Origin: Pseudarthrobacter naphthalenicus
GTDB taxonomy: Bacteria > Actinomycetota > Actinomycetes > Actinomycetales > Micrococcaceae
Length of the DNA: 64,000 nucleotides
Assembly: GCF_029076445.1 (NCBI RefSeq)
Contig: NZ_JARESG010000018.1
Coordinates: 1-64,000 of the forward strand
Reading direction: 5' to 3'
Shown one piece after another: positions 1-8,611 of the stretch. The translations under genes were made by a program, and so were the position numbers. The notes beneath the pieces were generated by a model. The model made no database searches, was not told where the DNA came from, and worked only from the letters and a program-made list of their open reading frames with translations. Numbering within the stretch: position 1 is the first letter of the stretch; the number at the start of each line of letters is the position of its first letter.

Positions 1-96
1 CGTGCCCGGCTCCACTCAGCCATCGGCTACACCACACCCGTGGAACACGAACGACTCCTCACCACGGATAAACCTCAGCCGGCACAAGCCGCCTGA
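1..96 (+). mobile_element. IS3-family transposase, C-terminal end only
   Basis: The window opens inside a reading frame of 31 codons ending in TGA at 94-96. It contains RLHSAIGYTTPVEHE, which matches the C-terminal signature of IS3-family DDE transposases (typically R-x-HSALGY-x-TP-x-E). Everything upstream lies outside the window, so it cannot be said whether the element is intact. No further transposase sequence follows, so this is the right-hand end of the coding part. The insertion sequence's own terminal repeat was not identified with confidence. Confidence 0.75.
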
Positions 97-126
97 TCGA
101 CTGTCCACGATTTGCGGGTAACCCCA

Positions 127-223
127 GCTCTCGCACTTAATGTGGGTTTTCGAGCGATGCTCTCTCACTTTCCTCAAGAGAGTGAGAGAGCATCAGGAAT
201 TAAGCCACATTAAGTGAGAGAGC
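127..223. repeat. Nested palindromic repeat built from a 12-base motif
   Basis: The 240-base gap between the transposase end and the next gene holds a two-layer inverted repeat. The outer arms, 127-145 and 205-223, match over 19 bases with one mismatch (core CACTTAATGTGG). The inner arms, 156-169 and 181-194, are a perfect 14-bp hairpin around an 11-base loop. The motif GCTCTCTCACTT or a one- or two-base variant occurs four times, twice in each orientation (starting near 127, 159, 181 and 212). It could be an insertion-sequence end, a REP-like intergenic element or a transcription terminator. No U-tract follows, which weakens the terminator reading. Confidence 0.7.
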
Positions 224-337
224 GTCCCGGGGGTCCGGGGGCGGGGCGGGGCGGGGCGAGGCGGGTCGGTGCTGTATCGATTTCGGTTAACGGCGCATAC
301 TTGAACGCACAGGCGGCCACGGCCATGGGAGGACACC

Positions 338-535
338 ATGAAGTTTCTCGGAGCACTGATTGTCATCTGGCTGATCATCGGAGGAATCGCCGCCTGGCAG
401 CGCGGCTACTTCGGCAGCGCCCCCGGGAACTGCGCCCAGGCCGGCACGGTGGCAGTGACCATCGTCGCGGGTCCCCTGAACTACATGGGCGTCAACCCCA
501 AGGTTGAGTGCGAATTGCCCCAGCCGTCCAAGTAG
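338..535 (+). CDS. Small single-pass membrane protein, hypothetical
   Basis: A 65-residue protein of unknown function. Residues 3-19 (FLGALIVIWLIIGGIAA) form one hydrophobic segment, followed by a short polar domain with two cysteines (NCAQ near residue 31 and VEC near 58) that could pair outside the membrane. The start is set by GGGAGGA six bases before the ATG. Small proteins of this general shape are common in Arthrobacter genomes and lack an assigned role. It stands alone, with no close partner gene on the same strand before the hydrolase 128 bases downstream. Confidence 0.65.
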   Translation: MKFLGALIVIWLIIGGIAAWQRGYFGSAPGNCAQAGTVAVTIVAGPLNYMGVNPKVECELPQPSK

Positions 536-594
536 CCCTCCCTCACGCCCCTCCTTGAGACCTGCTCCTTGGAGCCCGCGCGGGCGTTCCCTAG

Positions 595-1500
<906 letters not shown>

Positions 1501-1520
1501 CGGCTTCGCCTGACGGGTGC

Positions 1521-2801
1521 TTATCCCGCGGAAATATGGTCCGCCCTGCGCATTCGAACGGCCACGAGGATGCCGGATGCTGCCGTCAGGGCAGCGACGA
1601 CGCCCACGGCGGCCGGAATGCCATAGGCATCGGCGATGACCCCGGAGAGGAGGGCGCCGACGGCAAACCCGCCGTCGCGCCACAACCGGTAGATGCCTAC
1701 TGAGCGTGCCCGCCAGTGTGGGTGGGCGACGTCGCCGATGGCCGCCAGCAGGGTGGGGTAAACCATCGCCGTGCCGGCGCCGAGCAGGATGACGGCAGCC
1801 AGCCAGATCCCGAAGTCTGCGCCGACGGCCACCATTGCCAGCGCTGCGGCCTGGACGATCATGCCCGCGACGATCAACGGCTTGCGGCCGATCCGGTCCG
1901 ACAGCGCACCCGTGATCAACTGTCCGGCACCCCAGACGGCCGGATAGACCGCGGCCAGGACGCCGATACGTTCAATACTGAGTCCCGCGGCGGCGAAGAG
2001 CACGGGAAACAGGCCCCAGGCCAGCCCGTCATTGAGGTTGTTCACCATGCCGGCCTGGGAGACGGAGGAGAGTGAGCGGTCCCGGAAGCTGGTCAGGGTA
2101 AAGACCTCACGGCTGCTCAGTCCGGCATGGGTACCGCTGTGCACCGGGACGTGGGCGGCCGCCTCCGTCCCGGCATGGTGGCGTGTTTCGCGGACCGTCA
2201 GCACGGACAGGCCAAGTCCCACCGCGATGAACGCCGCTCCCAGCAGGAACGGGCCGGGGCGCAGCCCGTAGGTGGATGCGATGTAGCCGGTGGCCAGTGC
2301 GGTGCCGGCCACGCCGAGGTAGCCTGCGGCCTCGTTCAGCCCCATGGCCAGGCCTCGGCGTTCGGGCCCGACGAGGTCCATCTTCATCATGACCGTGGTG
2401 GACCACGTCAGGCCCTGGCTGATGCCCAGGACCACGTTGGCAGCAACAATCCAGCCCCACGAAGGCCCGAAGATCAGCATGAACGGGACCGGAAGGGCCA
2501 CCAGCCAGCCCGTGACCAGCACAGGTTTGCGGCCATAGCGGTCCGAGAAGGTGCCGGCAAAGTAGTTGGTGGCCGCCTTCGCGACGCCGAACGCCAGGAT
2601 GTAAGTCAGGGCGCTGGTGTAGAGGTCCAGCTGAAAAACCTGTCCGGCCAGCAACGGCAGGATAGTGCGTTCCTGGCCCAGGGTCCCGCCCACCAGGGCG
2701 TTCACGGCAACCAACAGCATGAACTGGGCGAGGTTCTGCCGCAGGCCCAGTACGGCGGCGGTTGAACCGGCAGGTCCGGAGGCGGAGGTGTGGGGCCGCA
2801 T
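1521..2801 (-). CDS. MFS transporter next to the persulfide-response genes
   Basis: A 426-residue protein with about twelve hydrophobic segments and the MFS loop motif between helices 2 and 3 (FSDRYGRKPVL), repeated in the second half (LSDRIGRKPL). It therefore belongs to the major facilitator superfamily. A GCAGGA sequence directly before the ATG at 2801 sets the start; an upstream extension to 2849 has no supporting site. It lies 117 bases downstream of the MBL-rhodanese gene on the same strand. Co-transcription would link it to sulfur detoxification, perhaps export of sulfite or a thiol compound. That substrate is inference from position only. Confidence 0.85.
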   Translation of the reverse strand: MRPHTSASGPAGSTAAVLGLRQNLAQFMLLVAVNALVGGTLGQERTILPLLAGQVFQLDLYTSALTYILAFGVAKAATNYFAGTFSDRYGRKPVLVTGWLVALPVPFMLIFGPSWGWIVAANVVLGISQGLTWSTTVMMKMDLVGPERRGLAMGLNEAAGYLGVAGTALATGYIASTYGLRPGPFLLGAAFIAVGLGLSVLTVRETRHHAGTEAAAHVPVHSGTHAGLSSREVFTLTSFRDRSLSSVSQAGMVNNLNDGLAWGLFPVLFAAAGLSIERIGVLAAVYPAVWGAGQLITGALSDRIGRKPLIVAGMIVQAAALAMVAVGADFGIWLAAVILLGAGTAMVYPTLLAAIGDVAHPHWRARSVGIYRLWRDGGFAVGALLSGVIADAYGIPAAVGVVAALTAASGILVAVRMRRADHISAG

Positions 2802-2829
2802 TCCTGCTTCTTTCTGTAGGCACGGGGTG

Positions 2830-2892
2830 GCCCGGGCGTGTGGGGGCACGCCCGGGCCGGGTGCCCGGGCAGGAGGGGGGTCCTGCCCGGGC
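2830..2892 (-). terminator. Two tandem GC-rich hairpins between the MBL-rhodanese and MFS genes
   Basis: Two perfect inverted repeats sit back to back: 2830-2840 with 2847-2857 (11 bp, 6-base loop) and 2863-2874 with 2881-2892 (12 bp, loop of six G). Both stems are built on GCCCGGGC. No U-run follows, so they may pause or attenuate transcription, or stabilise the upstream message, rather than end it fully. Confidence 0.5.
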
Positions 2893-2918
2893 GGTCTTGG
2901 GGTGGTGACGGCACCGGG

Positions 2919-4319
2919 TTAGGCGGCGGGGACGCTGTTCTGCCGGGCGTTCCAGGCGGCGTAGCTGCCGTCGAGTTCGACGACGTTGTACCCGGCGCGG
3001 CGCAGGGCGCTGGCGGCGACGGAGTTCCGCACACCGGACTGGCAGTAGGAGACGATGGTGCCGCCCGCGGGCAGCTCATCCAGGTGCCACATGACGCGGC
3101 CGCCGCTGAGCTGGTGCGAGCCGGGGATGTGCCCGGCCGTGTGCTCGGTTTTGTTCCGGACGTCCAGGACCATGGCGGCGTCGAACGTCTCGAGTTCCTC
3201 GGGCTGGATCAGCGTGGGGGTGAAACCGGGCAGCCCCTCGATGCCGGTGACATACCCGGCGACGTTATCGATGCCCACCCGGATCAGGTGGTCCCACATC
3301 TCCTGCGCGGCGGCCTGGCCGGGAGCCAGGAGCACCAGCGGATTCGTGTCCGTCTCGGGGTTGACCACCCAGGCGCCGTAACTGGCCACGGACTTGCCGG
3401 CCGGAACGTTCAGGGACCGGGCCACCGTGCCCTGATGGACCTCGGTGTTGGAGCGGGTGTCAATGAAGGTCAGGGTGTCCTCCGCCAGGCCCGCGGCAAC
3501 GATCTCCGCGGACAGCTCGGGCAGCGGGGCACGGTCGCCCAGGATGGCCGGGCCTTCCCGGTTTTCGCGCTTCATCCGGCCAAAGTAGGCGTGCGCGTCG
3601 GGCTGGCCGTCGAGGAGTTCATCGATGAAGCCCTGCTCATCGTTGGCGGCCAGGTACGGGCCCCACCAGGCGTAGAGGCGTTCGTAGCCCACGGTGGAGG
3701 ACGGGATCGCGCCCAGGGCCTTGCCGCAGGCGCTGCCCGCACCGTGCGCGGGGTGGACCTGGACGTGGTCCGGGAGGGTCAGGAACTTCTCCCGCAGGCT
3801 CGCGAAGAGCTGCCTGGCGCCCACGAAGCGGGTGTCGATCCCGCCGGCGGCCTCATCCAGCAGGTCCGGGCGGCCCAGGTCCCCGGAGAAGACAAAGTCC
3901 CCGGAGAGCAGGTAGCCGGGCTGGTCGCTGAACGCGCCGTCGGTGACCAGGAAGGACAGGTGCTCCGGCGTGTGCCCGGGGGTATGCACGGCCTGGATGG
4001 TGATGTTGCCCAGGGTGATGGTGTCCCCGTCGTGCAGCCGCTCGCCCTCGAACTGGTACTGCCAGTCCGGTCCGCCCTCGCCGGAAACATAGATCGTCGC
4101 GCCCGTGGCCGCGGCCAGTTCCCGGGTGCCGGACAGGTAATCGGCGTGGATGTGGGTCTCGGTGACCGCCACGATCTTCATGCCGTTCTTCGCAGCCAGA
4201 TCCTGGTACACGGCAATGTCGCGGCGGCCGTCCACCACGATCGCTTCACCCTTGGCCTGGCAGCCGATCAGGTAACTGGCCTGGGCAAGGTCTTCATCGT
4301 AAATACGCTCGATAAGCAT
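2919..4319 (-). CDS. MBL-fold persulfide dioxygenase-like protein fused to two rhodanese domains
   Basis: A 466-residue cytoplasmic protein. The N-terminal half is a metallo-beta-lactamase fold of the ETHE1/Blh type: ETHIHADYLSG gives His56, His58 and Asp60, followed by HTPGHTPEHLSF and SGDFVFSGDLGRPDLL. Two rhodanese domains follow. The first lacks a catalytic cysteine (LLAPGQAAA at the active loop). The second has SYCQSGVRNS with Cys426. Such fusions oxidise glutathione- or CoA-type persulfides to sulfite and transfer sulfane sulfur. The ATG at 4319 follows GAAGGAGAG. It is divergent from the CstR-like gene, with palindromic operators between, so sulfane-sulfur-induced expression is likely. 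Confidence 0.9.
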   Translation of the reverse strand: MLIERIYDEDLAQASYLIGCQAKGEAIVVDGRRDIAVYQDLAAKNGMKIVAVTETHIHADYLSGTRELAAATGATIYVSGEGGPDWQYQFEGERLHDGDTITLGNITIQAVHTPGHTPEHLSFLVTDGAFSDQPGYLLSGDFVFSGDLGRPDLLDEAAGGIDTRFVGARQLFASLREKFLTLPDHVQVHPAHGAGSACGKALGAIPSSTVGYERLYAWWGPYLAANDEQGFIDELLDGQPDAHAYFGRMKRENREGPAILGDRAPLPELSAEIVAAGLAEDTLTFIDTRSNTEVHQGTVARSLNVPAGKSVASYGAWVVNPETDTNPLVLLAPGQAAAQEMWDHLIRVGIDNVAGYVTGIEGLPGFTPTLIQPEELETFDAAMVLDVRNKTEHTAGHIPGSHQLSGGRVMWHLDELPAGGTIVSYCQSGVRNSVAASALRRAGYNVVELDGSYAAWNARQNSVPAA

Positions 4320-4403
4320 CTGGTGCTCTCCTTCAGACTCAGGGGATGGGGAAAGTTCGGGAAGCCGGCAATGAACCACCGGACACATTTCGAGTATCAC
4401 AGA

Positions 4404-4440
4404 TACCCCCGGGGGTAGTCAAACACCCGGAGGGGTATAT
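4404..4440. promoter_or_regulatory. Paired G/C-tract palindromes, probable CstR operators
   Basis: A perfect 14-bp palindrome TACCCCCGGGGGTA lies at 4404-4417. A second, imperfect site CACCCGGAGGGGTA follows at 4424-4437. This matches the form of CsoR/CstR-family operators (an AT-flanked C-tract facing a G-tract). The sites lie in the 155-base region between the divergent MBL-rhodanese and regulator genes, well placed to repress both. Confidence 0.8.
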
Positions 4441-4474
4441 GATTAACCGAAGGAACACGACCATTGGAGACCGC

Positions 4475-4732
4475 ATGCAACTCGATTCGACTGAACTGAC
4501 ACCGGTGATCAACCGCCTCAAGCGGGCCCAGGGCCAACTCGCAGCTGTCACCCGCATGCTGGAGGAAGGCCGGGACTGCAAGGACATCGTCACGCAGCTC
4601 GCCGCCGTGTCCAAGGCCCTGGACCGTGCCGGCTTCGCCATCATCGCCAGCGGCCTGGAGCAGTGCATCGTTCGTGAAGACACCACGATGGACCGGAAAG
4701 AACTGGAGAAGCTCTTCCTCTCCCTGGCCTAA
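4475..4732 (+). CDS. cstR: CsoR/CstR-family repressor, persulfide-sensing subtype
   Basis: An 85-residue all-helical DUF156 protein, a dimer or tetramer that binds DNA without a helix-turn-helix. INRLKRAQGQL near residues 12-22 is the family signature. Cys35 (GRDCKDI) and Cys64 (LEQCIV) are 29 residues apart, as in the CstR dithiol pair. The histidine four residues before the second cysteine, needed for copper binding in CsoR, is absent (Gly60). That points to sulfane-sulfur sensing rather than copper. The ATG at 4475 is chosen because TTGGAGA precedes it; 4439 is an alternative. It is divergent from an MBL-rhodanese gene, which supports the assignment. Confidence 0.88.
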   Translation: MQLDSTELTPVINRLKRAQGQLAAVTRMLEEGRDCKDIVTQLAAVSKALDRAGFAIIASGLEQCIVREDTTMDRKELEKLFLSLA

Positions 4733-4768
4733 CACCCCCTGGTGAGCGCCAGAAGACAGCGGGTTAAA

Positions 4769-4818
4769 AGCAGACAGTGGAGGGGCCAGGCGTTCGCCTG
4801 GCCCCTCCACTGTCTGCT
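4769..4818. terminator. Long perfect hairpin, bidirectional terminator
   Basis: Arms 4769-4792 and 4795-4818 are perfectly complementary over 24 bases, with an effective four-base loop GTTC. Read on the minus strand the stem is followed by CTTTTAA, a short U-tract. The hairpin therefore ends the desaturase transcript and probably also the convergent cstR transcript. Confidence 0.85.
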
Positions 4819-4834
4819 GTTGTGCTGCCCTGCC

Positions 4835-6022
4835 TTAGGCCTTGGCGGCCTTACCCGGCAGTGCCAGCCGGAAGATCTTGCCCCAGGTTGACCCCACCTG
4901 CTTGAGCAGCGGACCCGTGGTGTACTTCAGGCCGTACCGCTGGCAGATTTCCTGGACCAGCGGCGCCACCTCGGCGTACCGGTTGGAGGGCAGGTCCGGG
5001 AAGAGGTGGTGTTCGATCTGGTGCGAGAGGTTGCCGGTCATCAGGTGCATGAACTTGGAGCCGGAGATGTTGGCCGAGCCGATCATCTGGCGGACGTACC
5101 AGTCTCCGCGCGTTTCGCCTTCCACCATTTCCTCGCTGAAGGTGTCAGTGCCTTCGGGGAAGTGACCGCAGAAGATCACCGCGTGCGCCCAGACGTTGCG
5201 GACGGCGTTGGCCGTCAGGGTGCCGTAGAGCGCCTGCTTGCCGGAACCGGTGAGCATGGCGACGGCGGGCGTGGCGGCGTAGTCCTTGGTGAACTGGGTG
5301 ACCACTTTCTTGCCCAGCGCCTTGAGGTCCTTGAGCAGGGCTTCCTTGGACTTCCTGCCCTCCTTGAAATCGTTCAACTCAAGGTCGTAGATGGCGATGC
5401 CCCACTCGAAAAGAGGTGCCAGGATGGCGTTGTACAGCGGGTTGCCCAGGTTCGCGGGCACCCACGGCTGGCTCTCGTCCATACGCAGGAGGTTGTATCC
5501 GACGTCGTTATCCTTGCCCACCACGTTGGTCCAGCGGTGGTGGAGGTCGTTATGGGTGTGCTGCCATGAGCGCGAGGGCGTGACGAAGTCCCACTCCCAC
5601 GTGGTGGAGTGGATATCCGGGTCCCGCATCCAGTCCCACTGGCCGTGCAGCACGTTGTGCCCGATCTCCATGTTCTCGAGGATCTTGGCCAGGCTCAGCA
5701 GCGTGGTGCCGGTGACCCAGGCTGCCTTGTTCTTGCTGACCAGCAGGGCGGCGCGGCCGGAGATCTCCAGGCCGCGCTGGACCTTGATGATGCGCCGGAT
5801 GTAGGCGGCATCGGAGGCACCGCGCTTGGCGAGGATATCGTCGCGGATCGCGTCGAGTTCCCGGCCCAGCTCGGCGACCTGTTCGTCAGACAGGTGCGCG
5901 GCGGTGGGCGGGCGGACGGAAGGGCTGCCGGACTCGGCCAACGCCCCGGGGCGCGTCCTTGACGCTCCGGCCGGGGCGGTCTTGCCTTCGGAAACTGTCT
6001 TGCTTTCTGAAACTACTGACAT
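4835..6022 (-). CDS. Membrane fatty-acid / acyl-CoA desaturase (DesA3-like)
   Basis: A 395-residue membrane di-iron desaturase. Histidine boxes are visible as IGHNVLHGQWD, HNDLHHRWTN and HQIEHHLFPDLP. The hydrophobic stretches between them fit the integral-membrane desaturase family. The mycobacterial counterpart DesA3 (Rv3229c) makes oleoyl-CoA with a dedicated reductase, and the same pairing is seen here with the gene 13 bases upstream. The ATG at 6022 follows GAGGAG; the longer frame to 6076 overlaps the upstream gene and is not needed. The first 55 or so residues are polar and low-complexity. Confidence 0.9.
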   Translation of the reverse strand: MSVVSESKTVSEGKTAPAGASRTRPGALAESGSPSVRPPTAAHLSDEQVAELGRELDAIRDDILAKRGASDAAYIRRIIKVQRGLEISGRAALLVSKNKAAWVTGTTLLSLAKILENMEIGHNVLHGQWDWMRDPDIHSTTWEWDFVTPSRSWQHTHNDLHHRWTNVVGKDNDVGYNLLRMDESQPWVPANLGNPLYNAILAPLFEWGIAIYDLELNDFKEGRKSKEALLKDLKALGKKVVTQFTKDYAATPAVAMLTGSGKQALYGTLTANAVRNVWAHAVIFCGHFPEGTDTFSEEMVEGETRGDWYVRQMIGSANISGSKFMHLMTGNLSHQIEHHLFPDLPSNRYAEVAPLVQEICQRYGLKYTTGPLLKQVGSTWGKIFRLALPGKAAKA

Positions 6023-6035
6023 GCGGTGAGGCTCC

Positions 6036-7133
6036 TCAGAGTTCGAGGTTGACGGGTCCGGCGGCTGCCGAGACACACGTTTGGATCAGTTGGCCGGGCT
6101 CGCCGTGGATCTCGTTGGTGCGGAGGTCACGGACCTGCCCGGCCAGAAGCGGAGTAAGGCAGCTGTGGCAGATTCCCATCCGGCATCCGCTGGGCATCAG
6201 CACCCCGGCATCCTCGCCGACATCGAGCAGCGGGGTGTCGCCGTCGGCATCAACTTCCCGGTCAGAGGCCTCAAACGTGACGAGGCCGCCGTCGTGCCCC
6301 ACACCCCCGGCGAAGGTGGTGTTGAAGCGTTCGATCATCAGGTTGCCGGGGTCACCGGCTACTGCGACGTCCGAACCCGGGGCGGCAGTGGTGAGCGCGG
6401 CCTGTTTCCACAGGGCCTCGGCGTCATCCAGGAAGCTGTCCGGGCCGCACGCGTAGGCGGCACGTTCCTTCCAGTCCGGGCAGATCCGGTCCAGTTCCGC
6501 CGTGGTGGTCAGGTCCATTCGGCCCTGCTCACCCGTGTACCAGTGGGCCAGGCGGAAGTTGGGGAACTGATCGGCGAGTTCGGCAAGCTCCTCGTGGAAG
6601 AGGCTGTCGCCGGGGGTGCGGGCCGAATGGACAAGCACGACGTCGGCATCCGGGCGGCGCGGGACCAGCGTGCGGATCATGGACATCACCGGAGTGATGC
6701 CGCTTCCCGCGGTGACCATCAGCAGCGGGCGGGGATGCTCCGGGAGGATGAAATCGCCCTGCGGCGGGGCGAGGAACAGGACATCGCCGGGTTTGGTGGT
6801 GCGGACCAGGGTGCCGGAAACGGCGCCGACATCAGTGACGGTAATGGCGGGATCTTTGCCCGCGGGGGCACTGAGCGAATAGGAACGCCAGTGGCGAACG
6901 CCGTCGAGTTCAACCCCGATCCGGGCCCATTGGCCGGCGAGGTGCGAATGCCAGCCGCGGCCGGGGCGGAAGAAGATGGTGGCTGACTGCGCGGTTTCCT
7001 GGACCACCCGGGTCACCACGCCGCGCAGCTGGCGCGCGGAGAAGACCGGGTTAAACAGTGACAGGACATCTTCCGGCGACAAAGGCGTGGTCAGGACGGA
7101 TGCCGCCTGGGCCAGCTGACGTAGCCGGATCAT
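6036..7133 (-). CDS. Ferredoxin-fused FAD reductase, desaturase electron donor
   Basis: A 365-residue cytoplasmic flavoprotein with three modules. These are an FAD domain (HWRSYSLSAP, residues near 81-90), an NAD(P)-binding domain (MVTAGSGITPVMSMIR), and a C-terminal plant-type [2Fe-2S] ferredoxin with cysteines in SGCRMGICHSCLTP plus LIQTCVS. It corresponds to Rv3230c, which passes electrons from NADPH to the DesA3 desaturase. The ATG at 7133 has no ribosome-binding site of its own; it overlaps the stop of a ten-codon upstream reading frame (see 7130-7162). The gene is co-transcribed with the desaturase 13 bases downstream. Confidence 0.9.
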   Translation of the reverse strand: MIRLRQLAQAASVLTTPLSPEDVLSLFNPVFSARQLRGVVTRVVQETAQSATIFFRPGRGWHSHLAGQWARIGVELDGVRHWRSYSLSAPAGKDPAITVTDVGAVSGTLVRTTKPGDVLFLAPPQGDFILPEHPRPLLMVTAGSGITPVMSMIRTLVPRRPDADVVLVHSARTPGDSLFHEELAELADQFPNFRLAHWYTGEQGRMDLTTTAELDRICPDWKERAAYACGPDSFLDDAEALWKQAALTTAAPGSDVAVAGDPGNLMIERFNTTFAGGVGHDGGLVTFEASDREVDADGDTPLLDVGEDAGVLMPSGCRMGICHSCLTPLLAGQVRDLRTNEIHGEPGQLIQTCVSAAAGPVNLEL

Positions 7134-7162
7134 GCAGTTGTACCTTGAGCGGCGCGAGCCAT
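7130..7162 (-). other. Ten-codon upstream reading frame overlapping the reductase start
   Basis: A CAGGAGAGAG ribosome-binding site precedes an ATG at 7162 that opens MARAAQGTTA and stops at 7130-7132. The stop overlaps the reductase start as ATGA. The arrangement would couple translation of the reductase to this short frame. The alternative is that the reductase really begins at 7162 and one base has been lost, since one added base would join the frames. Sequence alone does not decide. Confidence 0.5.
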
Positions 7163-7267
7163 GTTTCTCTCTCCTGACCGTTGCGCAGCCATGCTGTAAT
7201 AGAGGGCAGTTAGTTCCCCCAAGCCCGCTATAAGCCTAACGGCTGCAGCCTGTGGATGGTTCCCGGA

Positions 7268-7471
7268 TCAGCGGTGGTCCCGCTCCTCGAATTCCTCGTT
7301 AAGGTCATCGCGCCTGAACTCGGTCTCCGGATTGGGTTCGCCCTCGGCCACGTATTCGTAGTCGAGCTGGCGCTGCACCTGGCTGTCCAGAACCTGGAGG
7401 TCCTGGTTGGGAAGGGCGGAAAGATCCTCAGGGAAATCGTCTTCCGGCGTCAGATGAAGCTTCTCGGACAT
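7268..7471 (-). CDS. Small acidic hypothetical protein
   Basis: A 67-residue, strongly acidic, hydrophilic protein with no cysteine and no membrane segment. It begins MSEKLHLTPEDDFPED and ends in a charged tail (NEEFEERDHR). The start is supported by GAAAGG seven bases before the ATG. It is single, with no operon partner. Function unknown; proteins of this look are common in Micrococcaceae. The 257 bases between it and the YnfA-like gene show no convincing element beyond a possible -10 box at 7717-7722. Confidence 0.6.
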   Translation of the reverse strand: MSEKLHLTPEDDFPEDLSALPNQDLQVLDSQVQRQLDYEYVAEGEPNPETEFRRDDLNEEFEERDHR

Positions 7472-7728
7472 AGCGAACCTTTCGTGCAGCGCGGCAGGAC
7501 CGGAATAAGCGATGCCCCGGTTGCTCTTAGGGTATTACGTCCGCGGCAGATCACCCAGCCGGGTCCGGCCGTTTTCGACGTTCTGCCCGCCGCCCGAGGG
7601 ACCCAGCAATCGGCCGTGCTCCGATCCCGGCATCCTGGGCCCCAGTGGCCGGAGGAGGGCATCCGATGCGCCGCCTGTGGCTTCACGTCCCCGCCAGGGG
7701 CTGCATGACCTGCTGGCATGATGAATCT

Positions 7729-8088
7729 GTGAACATTCCTGCTGAAACGGTGTCGGTAGCCAAAACGGGTGTGCTGTTTGTGCTGGCCGCCGTGGCCGAA
7801 ATCGGTGGCGCCTGGCTGGTCTGGCAGGCCGTCCGTGAAGGCAAGGACTGGTGGTGGGCCGGGCTCGGCGTTATTGCCCTGGGCGTCTACGGCTTTGTGG
7901 CCACCCTGCAGCCGGATGCCCATTTTGGCAGAATCCTGGCGGCCTACGGCGGCGTCTTCGTTGCCGGCTCGCTGGCCTGGGGCGTGATTTTTGACGGCTT
8001 CCGGCCTGACCGGTGGGACGTGGCCGGTTCCGTAATCTGCCTTGTGGGCGTCGCCGTCATCATGTTTGCGCCCCGGAACGCCGGCTGA
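7729..8088 (+). CDS. YnfA / UPF0060 family small membrane protein
   Basis: A 119-residue protein with four hydrophobic helices. The family pattern is clear: [17 protein letters not shown], then [18 protein letters not shown] and [18 protein letters not shown]0060 proteins resemble small multidrug resistance transporters, but no substrate is established. The frame could open at 7645, but similarity begins at GTG 7729. No ribosome-binding site precedes it; CATGAT six bases upstream could be a -10 box of a leaderless transcript. It sits alone before the tandem repeat and DUF202 genes. Confidence 0.85.
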   Translation: MNIPAETVSVAKTGVLFVLAAVAEIGGAWLVWQAVREGKDWWWAGLGVIALGVYGFVATLQPDAHFGRILAAYGGVFVAGSLAWGVIFDGFRPDRWDVAGSVICLVGVAVIMFAPRNAG

Positions 8089-8105
8089 GCCGCCCCCTGG
8101 CGCCC

Positions 8106-8177
8106 CGGTTCCCGGCGGCTAAACGGTTCCCGGCTGCTAAACGCTTCCCGGCAGCCATACGGTTCCCGGCGGCTAAA
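8106..8177 (+). repeat. Four tandem 18-bp repeats ending at a leaderless promoter
   Basis: Four head-to-tail copies of an 18-base unit (consensus CGGTTCCCGGCGGCTAAA) run without interruption; copies 1 and 4 are identical, copy 2 differs at one base and copy 3 is the most diverged. The last copy runs into TAAACT at 8174-8179, six bases before the GTG of the DUF202 gene. That is the layout of a -10 box for a leaderless mRNA. The repeat also reads through as (RFPAAK)n in one frame, but no start or homologous protein supports coding. Confidence 0.8.
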
Positions 8178-8185
8178 CTGTCCCC

Positions 8186-8608
8186 GTGTCCAGCAACCAG
8201 CCACCGCCCAGCGGCCCCGTACCGCCGTCGACCCCGCCCCTGCCTCCGCGCGGAAGATTAGCTGAACGGCTCCTGCCCGGCGGCACCGAACCCGATCCCC
8301 GGTTCACGCTGGCCAACGAGCGGACTTTCCTCGCCTGGATCCGCACCTCCCTTGCGCTGCTGGCGGGCGGAATCGCGATTGAAGCATTCACCTCCGACCT
8401 TTTCAGCGAACCCGTCCGGAAGATGCTGGCGGTACTGCTCCTCCTGTTGGGCATGCTGTTGAGCGCGGGCGCGGCCGTGCGCTGGGTCCGGGTGGAACGG
8501 AGCATGCGCAACAAGACCCCGCTTCCGCTGCCGCTGGTGGTGCCGCTCATGGCCGCTGCCGGCGCACTCGCCGCCGCGGTGGTTGTGGTCTCCGTTCTGG
8601 TGCGCTGA
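8186..8608 (+). CDS. DUF202 membrane protein (YidH-like), first of pair
   Basis: A 140-residue protein. After a proline-rich cytoplasmic N-terminus (about 30 residues) comes the DUF202 signature (ANERTFLAWIRTSLALLAGG), then three hydrophobic helices. The family is widespread, of unknown function, and usually occurs as two adjacent genes, as here. The GTG start at 8186 is chosen because TAAACT lies six bases upstream, which suggests a leaderless transcript. It is separated by only three bases from the second DUF202 gene. Confidence 0.85.
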   Translation: MSSNQPPPSGPVPPSTPPLPPRGRLAERLLPGGTEPDPRFTLANERTFLAWIRTSLALLAGGIAIEAFTSDLFSEPVRKMLAVLLLLLGMLLSAGAAVRWVRVERSMRNKTPLPLPLVVPLMAAAGALAAAVVVVSVLVR

Positions 8609-8611
8609 ACA

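Noticed and set aside
2838..4418. A 526-codon open frame opposite the MBL-rhodanese gene
   Set aside because: Shadow of a recognised enzyme; no start site signal and a low-complexity Gly/Val/Ala composition.
7472..7728. Possible riboswitch or RNA upstream of the YnfA-like gene
   Set aside because: No conserved riboswitch core or stable multi-stem layout could be found by eye; nothing beyond a weak -10 box.
8013..8261. A short frame reading through the 18-bp repeat as (RFPAAK)n
   Set aside because: No start signal; it overlaps the end of the YnfA-like gene and the DUF202 promoter. The repeat is better read as DNA structure.
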